A DNA stretch of 5,021 bases from Candidatus Aenigmatarchaeota archaeon (GTDB lineage: Archaea > Aenigmatarchaeota > Aenigmatarchaeia > QMZP01): contig WAQT01000030.1 of the NCBI GenBank assembly GCA_015520105.1, positions 1 to 5,021 of the forward strand, read 5' to 3'. The translations under genes and the position numbers were made by a program. Of the stretch, positions 1 through 4,938 are shown piece after piece; the first letter of the stretch is position 1, and each line of letters starts with the position of its first letter. The notes under the pieces are model-generated. The model did not search any database. It was given only the letters and a program-made list of their open reading frames with translations, and was not told the DNA's origin.

Positions 1-158
1 ATAAAATATATTTCATCGAGGTATTTGAAAAATTAAAAGAATTGAAATATCAAGAATTATTAGATGACGGATTACACCCAAATTCAGACGGTCACAAGAA
101 AATTTTTGAAATTGTGAAGGAGTTTTTAATCAAACAATTTAGTTTAAATGGACGCTAA
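1..158 (+). CDS. SGNH/GDSL-type hydrolase, C-terminal fragment (5' end outside window)
   Basis: An open frame enters from the left edge (first full codon at base 3) and gives 51 residues before a TAA at 156-158. Visible residues 22-31 read DGLHPNSDGH. This matches the last conserved block of SGNH/GDSL esterases and lipases, where the Asp and His (here D22 and H25) complete the catalytic triad. The following helix (KKIFEIVKEFLI) also fits the usual C-terminal helix. The Ser block and substrate-binding part lie outside the window, so the substrate (acyl ester, acetylated sugar or other) cannot be told. By hand count the segment is about 26% G+C and rich in TTA, AAA and ATT codons, clearly unlike the genes to its right. 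This suggests a different origin. The family call rests on one short motif. Confidence 0.7.
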   Translation, partial: KIYFIEVFEKLKELKYQELLDDGLHPNSDGHKKIFEIVKEFLIKQFSLNGR

Positions 159-238
159 ACCCTTCAGCTTACTTCTTAAGCATAATTCCGATTCTTCGAT
201 CATTTCGACAATCTATTCTCACCATCCTTCAAACGCTC

Positions 239-250
239 ATAAAAATAAAT
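239..250 (+). promoter_or_regulatory. Archaeal TATA box for the THUMP methyltransferase gene
   Basis: The A/T-only stretch ATAAAAATAAAT is centred about 26 nt before the ATG at 271. That is the distance expected between an archaeal TATA box and a transcription start. Transcription would begin at or next to the ATG, giving a leaderless mRNA, and no Shine-Dalgarno sequence is visible. The TatD gene shows the same spacing. Confidence 0.6.
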
Positions 251-270
251 CTTTCCTTTCATATTTCTCT

Positions 271-1416
271 ATGCTTGTTGTCTCATGCGAACACGGGTGC
301 GAAGACCTTCTGATGGAAGAGTTAAGAGAACTTGGTTATTCTTCGGAATACCTGAAACCCTCCAAGGTTCTGGTAGAATCAAAGGATTTCAACGATGCCG
401 TCAGACTGAATTTTTTCCTCAGGCAGGCGAACAGGGTTTTCGTTCTCCTTTTTCTGGGCGAAGTCCGGACGCTGGGTGACATAGAGAAGCTTTCAAGAAG
501 CCTGGATTACTCTGCCTTCATGCTCCCCTCCCAGTCTTTTGCTGTTCGCGGGGTGAGGGAAGGCAACCACAATTTCACCTCAATGGACATTGCCAGAGTT
601 GTTGGTTCATCTATTGTGGAGCACTTCCTTTCTGAGAAAGGCGCGAGGGTGAGAGCGAACCTCAAAGAGCCTGATGTTGAGTTTTACGCAGAACTGAGCG
701 GAGAGCAGTTCATAATAACCCTCAACACGAGCGGAGAGTCACTTCACAAGAGGTACAAGAGGCCGTTCCAGCATTTCGCTCCCATAAAGCCCACAATCGC
801 CTCCTCCATGATAAGGCTCTCCTCCTTCTTCAGCAGGAGAAACCTTCTGGACCCGATGGCCGGAGGCGGAACGATACCGGAAGAGGCCTGCCTTGCAGCA
901 AAGAACGTGCCTGCCGGATATTTCAGAAAGAGCTACGCATTCCAAAGGCTCGGGTTTCTGGATTCCGGGCTTCTTGAGAAGCTGAAAGATAGCGCTGAGA
1001 AGAAGATAAGAAAATGCGACGTCAGAATATGCTCTGCTGACAGGTTCAGGAAGAATCTTAACGGCATGAGGATGAACTTTGAAGCTGTCGGCGTCGGCAG
1101 CGAGCTCTTCTCCTGTCTCGGGAACGCGGAAACTCTCGATTATATCGGCAGGGGAGAATACAGCCTTGTTGTCACGAACCCTCCGTTCGGTCTGAGGATA
1201 GCAAACCCCTCGGTCGTAAGGAGACTCTATGAGAAATTCCCAAAAGCTGCTGCAAAGAAGGGGATAGAGGAGATAGTGATGCTCACCCCGAAGAGAAGGG
1301 TTGCCGCGCAGTGTCTGGAGAATGCGGGATACGAAATTTCCCATTGCCGCAGGATACTCTACGGAAGGCTGGAATCCTTTATAGTAAAGGCGGTCAACTC
1401 TCGGACAATCACATGA
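271..1416 (+). CDS. THUMP-domain RNA guanine-N2 methyltransferase (Trm14/TrmN/RlmL type)
   Basis: This 381-residue protein probably uses S-adenosylmethionine to make N2-methylguanosine in RNA. By analogy with archaeal Trm14 the target is most likely position 6 of tRNA. Residues about 1-150 form a THUMP RNA-binding domain, with the typical stretch NLKEPDVEFYAEL at 130-142. It is followed by NTSGESLHKR at 152-161, a signature of the COG0116-like group. The Rossmann methyltransferase domain has motif I DPMAGGGTIPEEA at 194-206 (SAM binding) and the catalytic motif NPPFG at 303-307. The frame stays open upstream to an ATG at 148, but those 41 extra residues resemble no THUMP sequence. That longer start would also overlap the preceding gene, and the TATA box at 239-250 sits inside it. 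I therefore choose ATG 271. Archaeal Trm11/TrmG10 (m2G10) is less likely because its motifs differ (DPFCGTGG, DPPYG). Confidence 0.87.
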   Translation: MLVVSCEHGCEDLLMEELRELGYSSEYLKPSKVLVESKDFNDAVRLNFFLRQANRVFVLLFLGEVRTLGDIEKLSRSLDYSAFMLPSQSFAVRGVREGNHNFTSMDIARVVGSSIVEHFLSEKGARVRANLKEPDVEFYAELSGEQFIITLNTSGESLHKRYKRPFQHFAPIKPTIASSMIRLSSFFSRRNLLDPMAGGGTIPEEACLAAKNVPAGYFRKSYAFQRLGFLDSGLLEKLKDSAEKKIRKCDVRICSADRFRKNLNGMRMNFEAVGVGSELFSCLGNAETLDYIGRGEYSLVVTNPPFGLRIANPSVVRRLYEKFPKAAAKKGIEEIVMLTPKRRVAAQCLENAGYEISHCRRILYGRLESFIVKAVNSRTIT

Positions 1417-1440
1417 GAGGACAAGAACGGAATCGTTAAC

Positions 1441-1450
1441 TATAATAAAA
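1441..1450 (+). promoter_or_regulatory. Probable TATA box for the antiporter-protease operon
   Basis: TATAATAAAA lies in the 79-bp gap after the methyltransferase. Transcription from about 1471-1475 would give a leader of roughly 20-25 nt before ATG 1496. A second A/T stretch, ATTATTAAG at 1461-1469, resembles the tRNA promoter. It could instead be the TATA box, giving an almost leaderless message. The sequence does not decide between them. Confidence 0.45.
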
Positions 1451-1466
1451 GGGAACCCCCATTATT

Positions 1467-1486
1467 AAGAGCTTGAAAGCTTTTTT
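1467..1486 (+). other. Small hairpin plus T-run between methyltransferase and antiporter genes
   Basis: AAGAGCT and AGCTTTT can pair (seven base pairs, one G·U) around a TGAA loop, and the run of six Ts extends to 1486. It could end transcription of the methyltransferase gene, since oligo-T is a known archaeal termination signal. It could also be an incidental structure in the leader of the antiporter mRNA, because it lies downstream of the likely TATA box. Confidence 0.25.
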
Positions 1487-1495
1487 GTGAGGCTG

Positions 1496-2857
1496 ATGGA
1501 CGAGATAGTATTGATAATAACGTATTTCGGTTTTCTTCTCGGCATAGGCGTGATAATCGCTAATGCCCTTAAGAAGGCAAGGATTCCGGACAGTTTCTTC
1601 CTGCTCGTGCTCGGCATGCTGCTCGGACCAACAATATACGCGAACCCCGCGATAACCCAGCATATAAGCATGAGGCTTGTGGACGTCTCGGTTATGGGAA
1701 GCGTTCCGGATTTCCTGAGGCTTCTTGCCCTTATAATGATAGTGTTCACCGGAACGTTCCACATGGGACTGCGCTCATTCAGGAGGTTCTCATCCCTCTC
1801 TATAAGAATGGCGCTTGCAGGAACGCTCGGAACCACTGTGATATTCGGAGCAGCCGCCCACTTAATCCTCGGAATAGGATGGGTGTACGGGCTCATAATA
1901 GGCGCGATACTGAGCGGTACCGGAAGCAGCGTGGTGTTCGCGTTCAGGGACTCCCTGAAGAACAGCGAAGCCCTTGAGGTCCTGAAGATAGAGTCCGTGA
2001 TAAACTCGCCGTTCAGCGTCCTGCTTCCGATAATGCTTCTCGGTTTTGTGGCGTTCTCTCCAGGAGACGTGCTGGAGCCTGTGAAATACCTCTCCCAGTT
2101 CTGGAACCTCATAGTGGTAGGCGTCGGGACAGGCATACTTGTGGGATTCGGTGTCGCAAGGCTCATAAAGGGAATGCTCACGGAATACACTGTTCTGCTT
2201 CTCTTCTCCATCGCCCTCATAGCATATTCCCTCTCCGAGCTTTTCGGTGGCTCCGGGATGCTCGCTGTGGCTGTGGCAGGCCTTATAGTGGGTGACATGG
2301 TCTTTCCTGAGAAGAAGGATGTGGAAAGGTTCGACGACCACTTCTCCGAGATGCTCAGAATATCGGTGTTCACGCTTCTTGGAGCGCAGGTCGCTCTTGC
2401 TCTTGGGGTCTGGGACGTGATAGCGGCTCTTCTCCTGTTCGCTGTGCTTGTGCTCTCGAGACCTCTTCTGATGATGCCTGTGCTCAGAAGGAGCGGAACA
2501 GCATATTCCAGGAGGGACGCTCTTCTTCTCTATCTCATAGCCCCGAGAGGGATAAGCGCTGCCGCAATGGCTCCGATAGCCGGAACACTTATAGCGCAGA
2601 CCCTTGGGGGTTCTGCTGAAGCTGCATCCGTTTCTGGAACTATAAACAACATTGTGTTCCTGATGATTCTCTTCTCCGTGCTGTTAAGCACAGTGGTTGC
2701 AAAAGCAATAAGCTCCCGCGAGCAGAAGAGTCCGAAGGAGCTGGAAAAGTGGATTGACAGGAACATAGAGAAGGCAAGGTCTCCGAAAGCAGAGAGCAAT
2801 TCCCGGAATGAAACTAATAAAACCGGGTCCAATAATAAAGAGGAGGCGCAGGAATGA
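1496..2857 (+). CDS. Cation:proton antiporter family membrane protein (CPA superfamily, Na_H_Exchanger-like)
   Basis: A 453-residue very hydrophobic protein with about 12-13 membrane segments up to residue ~402, then a charged cytoplasmic-type tail (~405-453) rich in K, E and N. The N-terminal part (IPD at 30-32, then GMLLGP at 40-45) is the hallmark first repeat of monovalent cation:proton antiporters. GAILSGTGSS at 136-145 and KIESVINSP at 164-172 fit the family's ion-binding helices, and APRGISAAA at 349-357 carries the conserved arginine (R350). The residue after N170 is S171, where relatives have the Asp of an ND or TD pair that carries the exchanged ion. Ion choice or even transport activity is therefore uncertain. 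Start: ATG 1496 has GAGG only 3 nt upstream; an in-frame GTG at 1487 would add three residues. The stop overlaps the next gene's ATG in ATGA, so the two are cotranslated. Confidence 0.87.
   Translation: MDEIVLIITYFGFLLGIGVIIANALKKARIPDSFFLLVLGMLLGPTIYANPAITQHISMRLVDVSVMGSVPDFLRLLALIMIVFTGTFHMGLRSFRRFSSLSIRMALAGTLGTTVIFGAAAHLILGIGWVYGLIIGAILSGTGSSVVFAFRDSLKNSEALEVLKIESVINSPFSVLLPIMLLGFVAFSPGDVLEPVKYLSQFWNLIVVGVGTGILVGFGVARLIKGMLTEYTVLLLFSIALIAYSLSELFGGSGMLAVAVAGLIVGDMVFPEKKDVERFDDHFSEMLRISVFTLLGAQVALALGVWDVIAALLLFAVLVLSRPLLMMPVLRRSGTAYSRRDALLLYLIAPRGISAAAMAPIAGTLIAQTLGGSAEAASVSGTINNIVFLMILFSVLLSTVVAKAISSREQKSPKELEKWIDRNIEKARSPKAESNSRNETNKTGSNNKEEAQE
2840..2846 (+). promoter_or_regulatory. Ribosome binding site of the S16 protease gene
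   Basis: GAGGAGG lies inside the last codons of the antiporter gene, 7 nt before ATG 2854. It is the only strong Shine-Dalgarno sequence in the window. This fits an internal operon gene, in contrast to the leaderless promoter-proximal genes, and it fixes the start. Confidence 0.8.
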
Positions 2858-3609
2858 AGACCAGGATTGCGGCCCTGATTATAGGGATAATCATAGGCGC
2901 ATATATAGGAGGATACTTCACATCCGAAACGGTCTACATCTACAAGGAGCAGCAGAGGACAGAGGATTTCCTGAAGTTCATGGAGATATTCAACGAGACC
3001 AATGTCTCAGTGGCGTCTATAAACGTCCCCGCAGTGGACGAGGAAGGAAACGGCGTGGCGACCACGCTTATTGTTCAGGCTGTTCCGGGCTCAGGGAGGG
3101 CTATGGTGAACATAGACAAGCTCCTGTTCTGGGTGGACACCCAGAACTCCATAAGGACAGCAAGGGATGTCGCTCAGGAGATAACCGGGAGAGACCTGAG
3201 CTATTATGACCTGATATATACAATATCCGCGAACGCCAGCGTGATAGAGGGCCCGTCCGCCGGAGCTGCGCTGACGCTTGCCACCATAGCCGCTATTGAG
3301 GGAAAGAGAATAAACAAGAGCGTGATGATAACAGGAACAGTGAACCATGACGGGACCATAGGGCCTGTCGGAGGAGTGACAGAGAAGGCTAAGGCGGCAA
3401 AGTCAATAGGAGCGGAGCTTTTCCTTGTTCCCCTCTCCCAGTCGTCTGAGATCACATACAAGCAGGTGGAATACTGCAAAACCGTGGGCTTCAGCAGGAT
3501 ATGCACGATAGAGAGGATACCAAGCAAGGTCGACGTCTCCGAGGAGGCCGGAATTCCCGTTAGGGAAGTGATGACAATAAAGGAAGCTATGGAATACATC
3601 CTTGTGTGA
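2854..3609 (+). CDS. Membrane-anchored stand-alone Lon-like (S16) serine protease
   Basis: A 251-residue protein that resembles the archaeal stand-alone S16 proteases (COG1750-like, from memory). It has no AAA+ ATPase domain. Residues 5-22 form one hydrophobic segment after K2 and R4, which predicts the N-terminus inside and the protease domain outside; it is either an anchor or a signal peptide. Residues ~52-220 match the Lon proteolytic domain. EGPSAG at 132-137 gives nucleophile S135 and GGVTEKAKAAK at 173-183 gives K178. The 43-residue distance equals that in E. coli Lon (S679/K722). Four N-x-S/T sites (N47, N50, N127, N154) and two cysteines (C208, C217) would suit an extracytoplasmic domain. 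The start overlaps the antiporter stop (ATGA), so the two proteins are probably made together. The natural substrate is unknown; the antiporter itself or exported proteins are guesses. Confidence 0.87.
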   Translation: MKTRIAALIIGIIIGAYIGGYFTSETVYIYKEQQRTEDFLKFMEIFNETNVSVASINVPAVDEEGNGVATTLIVQAVPGSGRAMVNIDKLLFWVDTQNSIRTARDVAQEITGRDLSYYDLIYTISANASVIEGPSAGAALTLATIAAIEGKRINKSVMITGTVNHDGTIGPVGGVTEKAKAAKSIGAELFLVPLSQSSEITYKQVEYCKTVGFSRICTIERIPSKVDVSEEAGIPVREVMTIKEAMEYILV

Positions 3610-3636
3610 CCTGTTTCGCCATTCCGGAGCTCAATG

Positions 3637-3645
3637 TTATAAATA
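3637..3645 (+). promoter_or_regulatory. TATA box for the tatD-like gene (leaderless)
   Basis: TTATAAATA is centred 26 nt before ATG 3667, and no Shine-Dalgarno sequence lies between. This predicts a leaderless transcript starting at the ATG. It also separates the TatD gene from the antiporter-protease operon, which ends at 3609. Confidence 0.7.
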
Positions 3646-3666
3646 AACCATTCAAACCATATTCTT

Positions 3667-4440
3667 ATGATTGACGTTCATGCGCACCTCTGTTACCCTC
3701 CATACGACAGGGAAGCAGAGAGGGTTGTGGAGAAAGCGAGGCAAGAGATATCAGGCATAGTGTCATCCTCAGCGAGATATGAGGAGGGTCTCTGTGTCCT
3801 CACTCTCTCAGAGAAGCATAAGGAATTTGTCTTTCCCACGATTGGTTATCACCCTACAGAAGGAGAAGGGAAGGACAGGGTGAAAGAGCTTATAGAGCGG
3901 AACCGCGACAGCATTGTTGGCATAGGCGAAGTGGGTCTCGACTACCACTGGGAAAAAGACGGAAAGGCAAGGGAGAAGCAGAAGAAGACGTTCTCGGAAT
4001 TCATAGAGTTTGCGTCAAGGCTCGACAAACCTCTTGTGATACACTCATGGGACGCCGAAAGGGAGTGTTTTGAGATGGTCAGGAAATCGTCCCTGCTTTG
4101 CGTCTTTCACTGCTTCTCGGGTTCGCCTGAGCTTGCGAGGGAGATATGCTCTGAGGGCTTCTATGTGTCTGTATCCACGCAGGTGCTTTTCTCAAAGCAT
4201 CACAGAAAGATAGCAAAGACCGTGCCTCTAAACAGGCTTCTCCTCGAGACTGACTCTCCCTGGCTCTCGCCGTTCAGGAACAACCCAAAACTCGTTCCGG
4301 AGAAGGGGTTCGACAGCGCGAACAACTATCCCTGGAACATAAAACTCTCTGCGGCAAAGATAGCTGAGATAAAAGGCCTCGCTGCAGAAGAGGTGCTGAA
4401 TGCCGCGGGGAGGAACGCGAGAAGGGTTTTCGGTTTATGA
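3667..4440 (+). CDS. TatD-family metal-dependent hydrolase (putative DNase)
   Basis: A 257-residue single-domain protein of normal length for TatD enzymes, which adopt an amidohydrolase-type TIM barrel and act as metal-dependent nucleases. The metal ligands of the family are all present in order: HAH with H5 and H7 at the first strand, E88 in GEVGLDYH, H126 in PLVIHSW, H148 in FHCFSG and D196 in LLETDSPW. GYHP (60-63) is also conserved. The end (NAAGRNARRVFGL) matches the usual closing 'N..R.F' helix. The start is set by the TATA box 26 nt upstream and by the HxH motif beginning at residue 5. It is a single gene with its own promoter. The family name comes from proximity to tat genes in E. 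coli and does not imply a role in Tat export. Known members act as 3'-5' exonucleases in DNA repair or degradation; the substrate here is inferred. Confidence 0.92.
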   Translation: MIDVHAHLCYPPYDREAERVVEKARQEISGIVSSSARYEEGLCVLTLSEKHKEFVFPTIGYHPTEGEGKDRVKELIERNRDSIVGIGEVGLDYHWEKDGKAREKQKKTFSEFIEFASRLDKPLVIHSWDAERECFEMVRKSSLLCVFHCFSGSPELAREICSEGFYVSVSTQVLFSKHHRKIAKTVPLNRLLLETDSPWLSPFRNNPKLVPEKGFDSANNYPWNIKLSAAKIAEIKGLAAEEVLNAAGRNARRVFGL

Positions 4441-4479
4441 TTCCTTTTCGGTTCCGCAATGCTCAATGATTGAAGGAAA

Positions 4480-4490
4480 TTATTAAATAC
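4480..4490 (+). promoter_or_regulatory. Probable TATA box of the tRNA-Ser gene
   Basis: TTATTAAATAC, preceded by purine-rich GAAGGAAA (BRE-like), would place the transcription start near 4511. That leaves a 5' leader of about 20 nt before the mature 5' end at 4531, to be removed by RNase P. Confidence 0.5.
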
Positions 4491-4515
4491 ACCGCGACAA
4501 TAATCACAGTAAATC

Positions 4516-4537
4516 GCTGGGAAAAGCCGTGCTGGGA
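4516..4537 (+). repeat. Duplicated tRNA 5' acceptor strand (GCTGGGA twice)
   Basis: GCTGGGA occurs at 4516-4522 and again at 4531-4537. Both copies are perfectly complementary to the 3' acceptor strand TCCCAGC at 4641-4647. The second copy also supports the splice fold, so I take it as the true 5' end. The first copy would then lie in the transcribed leader, where it could compete for the acceptor 3' strand. Confidence 0.6.
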
Positions 4538-4648
4538 TCTCCCTTTCTCGAAGCGAGAAGGGGCCCGATGGCCGAGTCTGGTTAAAGGCGCAGGTTTGCT
4601 AAACCTGTGGGGCTTCGCCCCGCGAGGGTTCAAATCCCTCTCCCAGCG
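4531..4648 (+). tRNA. tRNA-Ser(GCT), with a 31-nt intron near positions 8/9
   Basis: Decodes AGC/AGT serine codons. The arms are: acceptor 5' strand GCTGGGA at 4531-4537 and 3' strand TCCCAGC at 4641-4647 (seven perfect pairs); D stem GCC 4571-4573 with GGC 4587-4589, loop containing GG at 4580-4581; anticodon stem CAGGT 4591-4595 with ACCTG 4603-4607, loop TTGCTAA with anticodon GCT at 4598-4600; a long class II variable arm with GGGGC/GCCCC stem at ~4609-4621, as expected for serine; T stem GAGGG/CCCTC with loop TTCAAAT. The discriminator is G at 4648, normal for tRNA-Ser, and no CCA is encoded. The bases directly before the D arm (GGCCCGA, 4562-4568) do not pair with the acceptor 3' strand. 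The matching strand lies 31 nt further upstream, which implies an intron. The spliced length would be 87 nt. Confidence 0.9.
4539..4569 (+). other. tRNA intron at a non-canonical site (between positions 8 and 9)
   Basis: Removing 31 nt joins GCTGGGAT to GGCCGAG and restores a normal tRNA. The exact cut is ambiguous over a shared GAT on both sides. The intron folds into a 10-bp hairpin (4541-4550 with 4554-4563, one G·U, loop AAG). Outside it, TGGG 4533-4536 pairs with CCCG 4564-4567 (one G·U). A further GC/GC pair joins 4531-4532 to 4571-4572. This leaves bulges ATCT (4537-4540) and ATG (4568-4570). It is a relaxed bulge-helix-bulge, the substrate of archaeal splicing endonuclease. Cutting after the second bulge base on both strands gives exactly the required product. 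Confidence 0.78.
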
Positions 4649-4650
4649 CT

Positions 4651-4726
4651 GCACCTTTTCGAGGCTGCCGCCTTCATCCAAAAGGTGCATCAAAACCCTG
4701 TCAGAATAAAGCACCTTTTCGAGGCT
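4651..4726 (+). repeat. 16-bp direct repeat with an inverted copy between (GCACCTTTT family)
   Basis: GCACCTTTTCGAGGCT occurs at 4651-4666 and 4711-4726, 60 bp apart. Between them lies AAAAGGTGC (4680-4688), the exact inverse of the first nine bases. The middle arm can form a 9-bp stem with either flanking copy, so two alternative hairpins exclude each other. The region begins 2 nt after the tRNA discriminator base and may help end or process the tRNA transcript. No coding function is seen. Confidence 0.7.
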
Positions 4727-4740
4727 TCACACCCTTTTAC

Positions 4741-4756
4741 GGGAGCTAACGCTTCC
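4741..4756 (+). repeat. Hairpin with TAAC loop just before direct-repeat copy 1
   Basis: GGGAGC and GCTTCC form a 6-bp stem (one G·U) around the loop TAAC. It lies 4 nt before the 49-bp repeat. The same 16 bases are also nearly the inverse of GGAAGCGGTCAGCTCCC at 4811-4827, so a long-range stem enclosing repeat copy 1 is an alternative fold. Confidence 0.5.
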
Positions 4757-4760
4757 ACAA

Positions 4761-4809
4761 AAGCGTGTACGGAAAACATGCAGTAAACATAACAGAAGCT
4801 GCCGCAATA
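4761..4809 (+). repeat. 49-bp perfect direct repeat, copy 1
   Basis: Identical to 4890-4938 over 49 bases, offset 129. The unit begins AAGCGTGTACGG and ends GCTGCCGCAATA. It contains a small internal hairpin (GCGTGT 4763-4768 with ACATGC 4776-4781). In copy 1 the repeat's end also joins an imperfect stem with flanking sequence (4797-4805 with 4815-4824, one bulged T). I recognise no known element in it. Confidence 0.9.
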
Positions 4810-4834
4810 AGGAAGCGGTCAGCTCCCTCTTGAT

Positions 4835-4864
4835 GCACCTTCTGATGGGAGCAGGAGAAGGTGC
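4835..4864 (+). repeat. Hairpin GCACCTTCT/AGAAGGTGC between the repeat copies
   Basis: A perfect 9-bp stem with a 12-nt loop (4844-4855). It starts with the GCACCTT seen at 4651 and 4711. Just outside it, GTCAGCTCCC (4818-4827) can pair with GGGAG (4870-4874) and CTGAC (4879-4883), leaving a TTTC bulge. Together they form a longer RNA-like stem over 4818-4883. Confidence 0.65.
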
Positions 4865-4873
4865 CGGCAGGGA

Positions 4874-4889
4874 GTTTCCTGACGGAAAC
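4874..4889 (+). repeat. Hairpin with TGAC loop directly before direct-repeat copy 2
   Basis: GTTTCC and GGAAAC form a perfect 6-bp stem around TGAC and abut repeat copy 2 with no gap. The stem sequence differs from the hairpin before copy 1, but stem length and loop type (TRAC) are shared. The pairing is thus kept while the bases differ. Confidence 0.6.
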
Positions 4890-4938
4890 AAGCGTGTACG
4901 GAAAACATGCAGTAAACATAACAGAAGCTGCCGCAATA
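4890..4938 (+). repeat. 49-bp perfect direct repeat, copy 2
   Basis: Second copy of the unit at 4761-4809. Upstream the two copies also share GGGAG at the same offset (4741-4745 and 4870-4874), while the 15 bases in between differ. Downstream similarity stops sharply after AATA. The absence of any mismatch over 49 bp points to recent duplication or strong constraint. Confidence 0.9.

Noticed and set aside
739..1344. Long minus-strand frame inside the methyltransferase gene
   Set aside because: It is a shadow of the well-supported THUMP methyltransferase with no domain of its own. The same applies to minus-strand frames inside the antiporter, protease and TatD genes.
4562..4648. Intronless tRNA-Ser starting just before the D arm
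   Set aside because: GGCCCGA at 4562-4568 fails to pair with TCCCAGC, whereas GCTGGGA at 4531-4537 pairs at all seven positions.
4470..4709. Plus- and minus-strand frames across the tRNA gene
   Set aside because: They read through the tRNA-Ser and its intron, whose structure fully explains the sequence.
4829..4848. Box C/D sRNA (TGATG and CTGA motifs)
   Set aside because: The C-like and D-like motifs overlap and lack the spacing and second motif pair of archaeal C/D RNAs.
4711..4864. MITE bounded by GCACCTT...AAGGTGC inverted ends
   Set aside because: No target-site duplication is visible at the edges, and the inner arms explain the inverted matches as local hairpins.
4727..4936. Minus-strand frame encoding a repeated LRQLLLCLLHVFRTR peptide
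   Set aside because: The peptide repeat is only the 49-bp DNA repeat read in frame (129 is divisible by 3). There is no recognisable domain, and the hairpin content fits non-coding DNA better.
4741..4938. CRISPR array
   Set aside because: Only two repeats, 49 bp long with an 80-bp gap full of hairpins, and no cas genes in the window.
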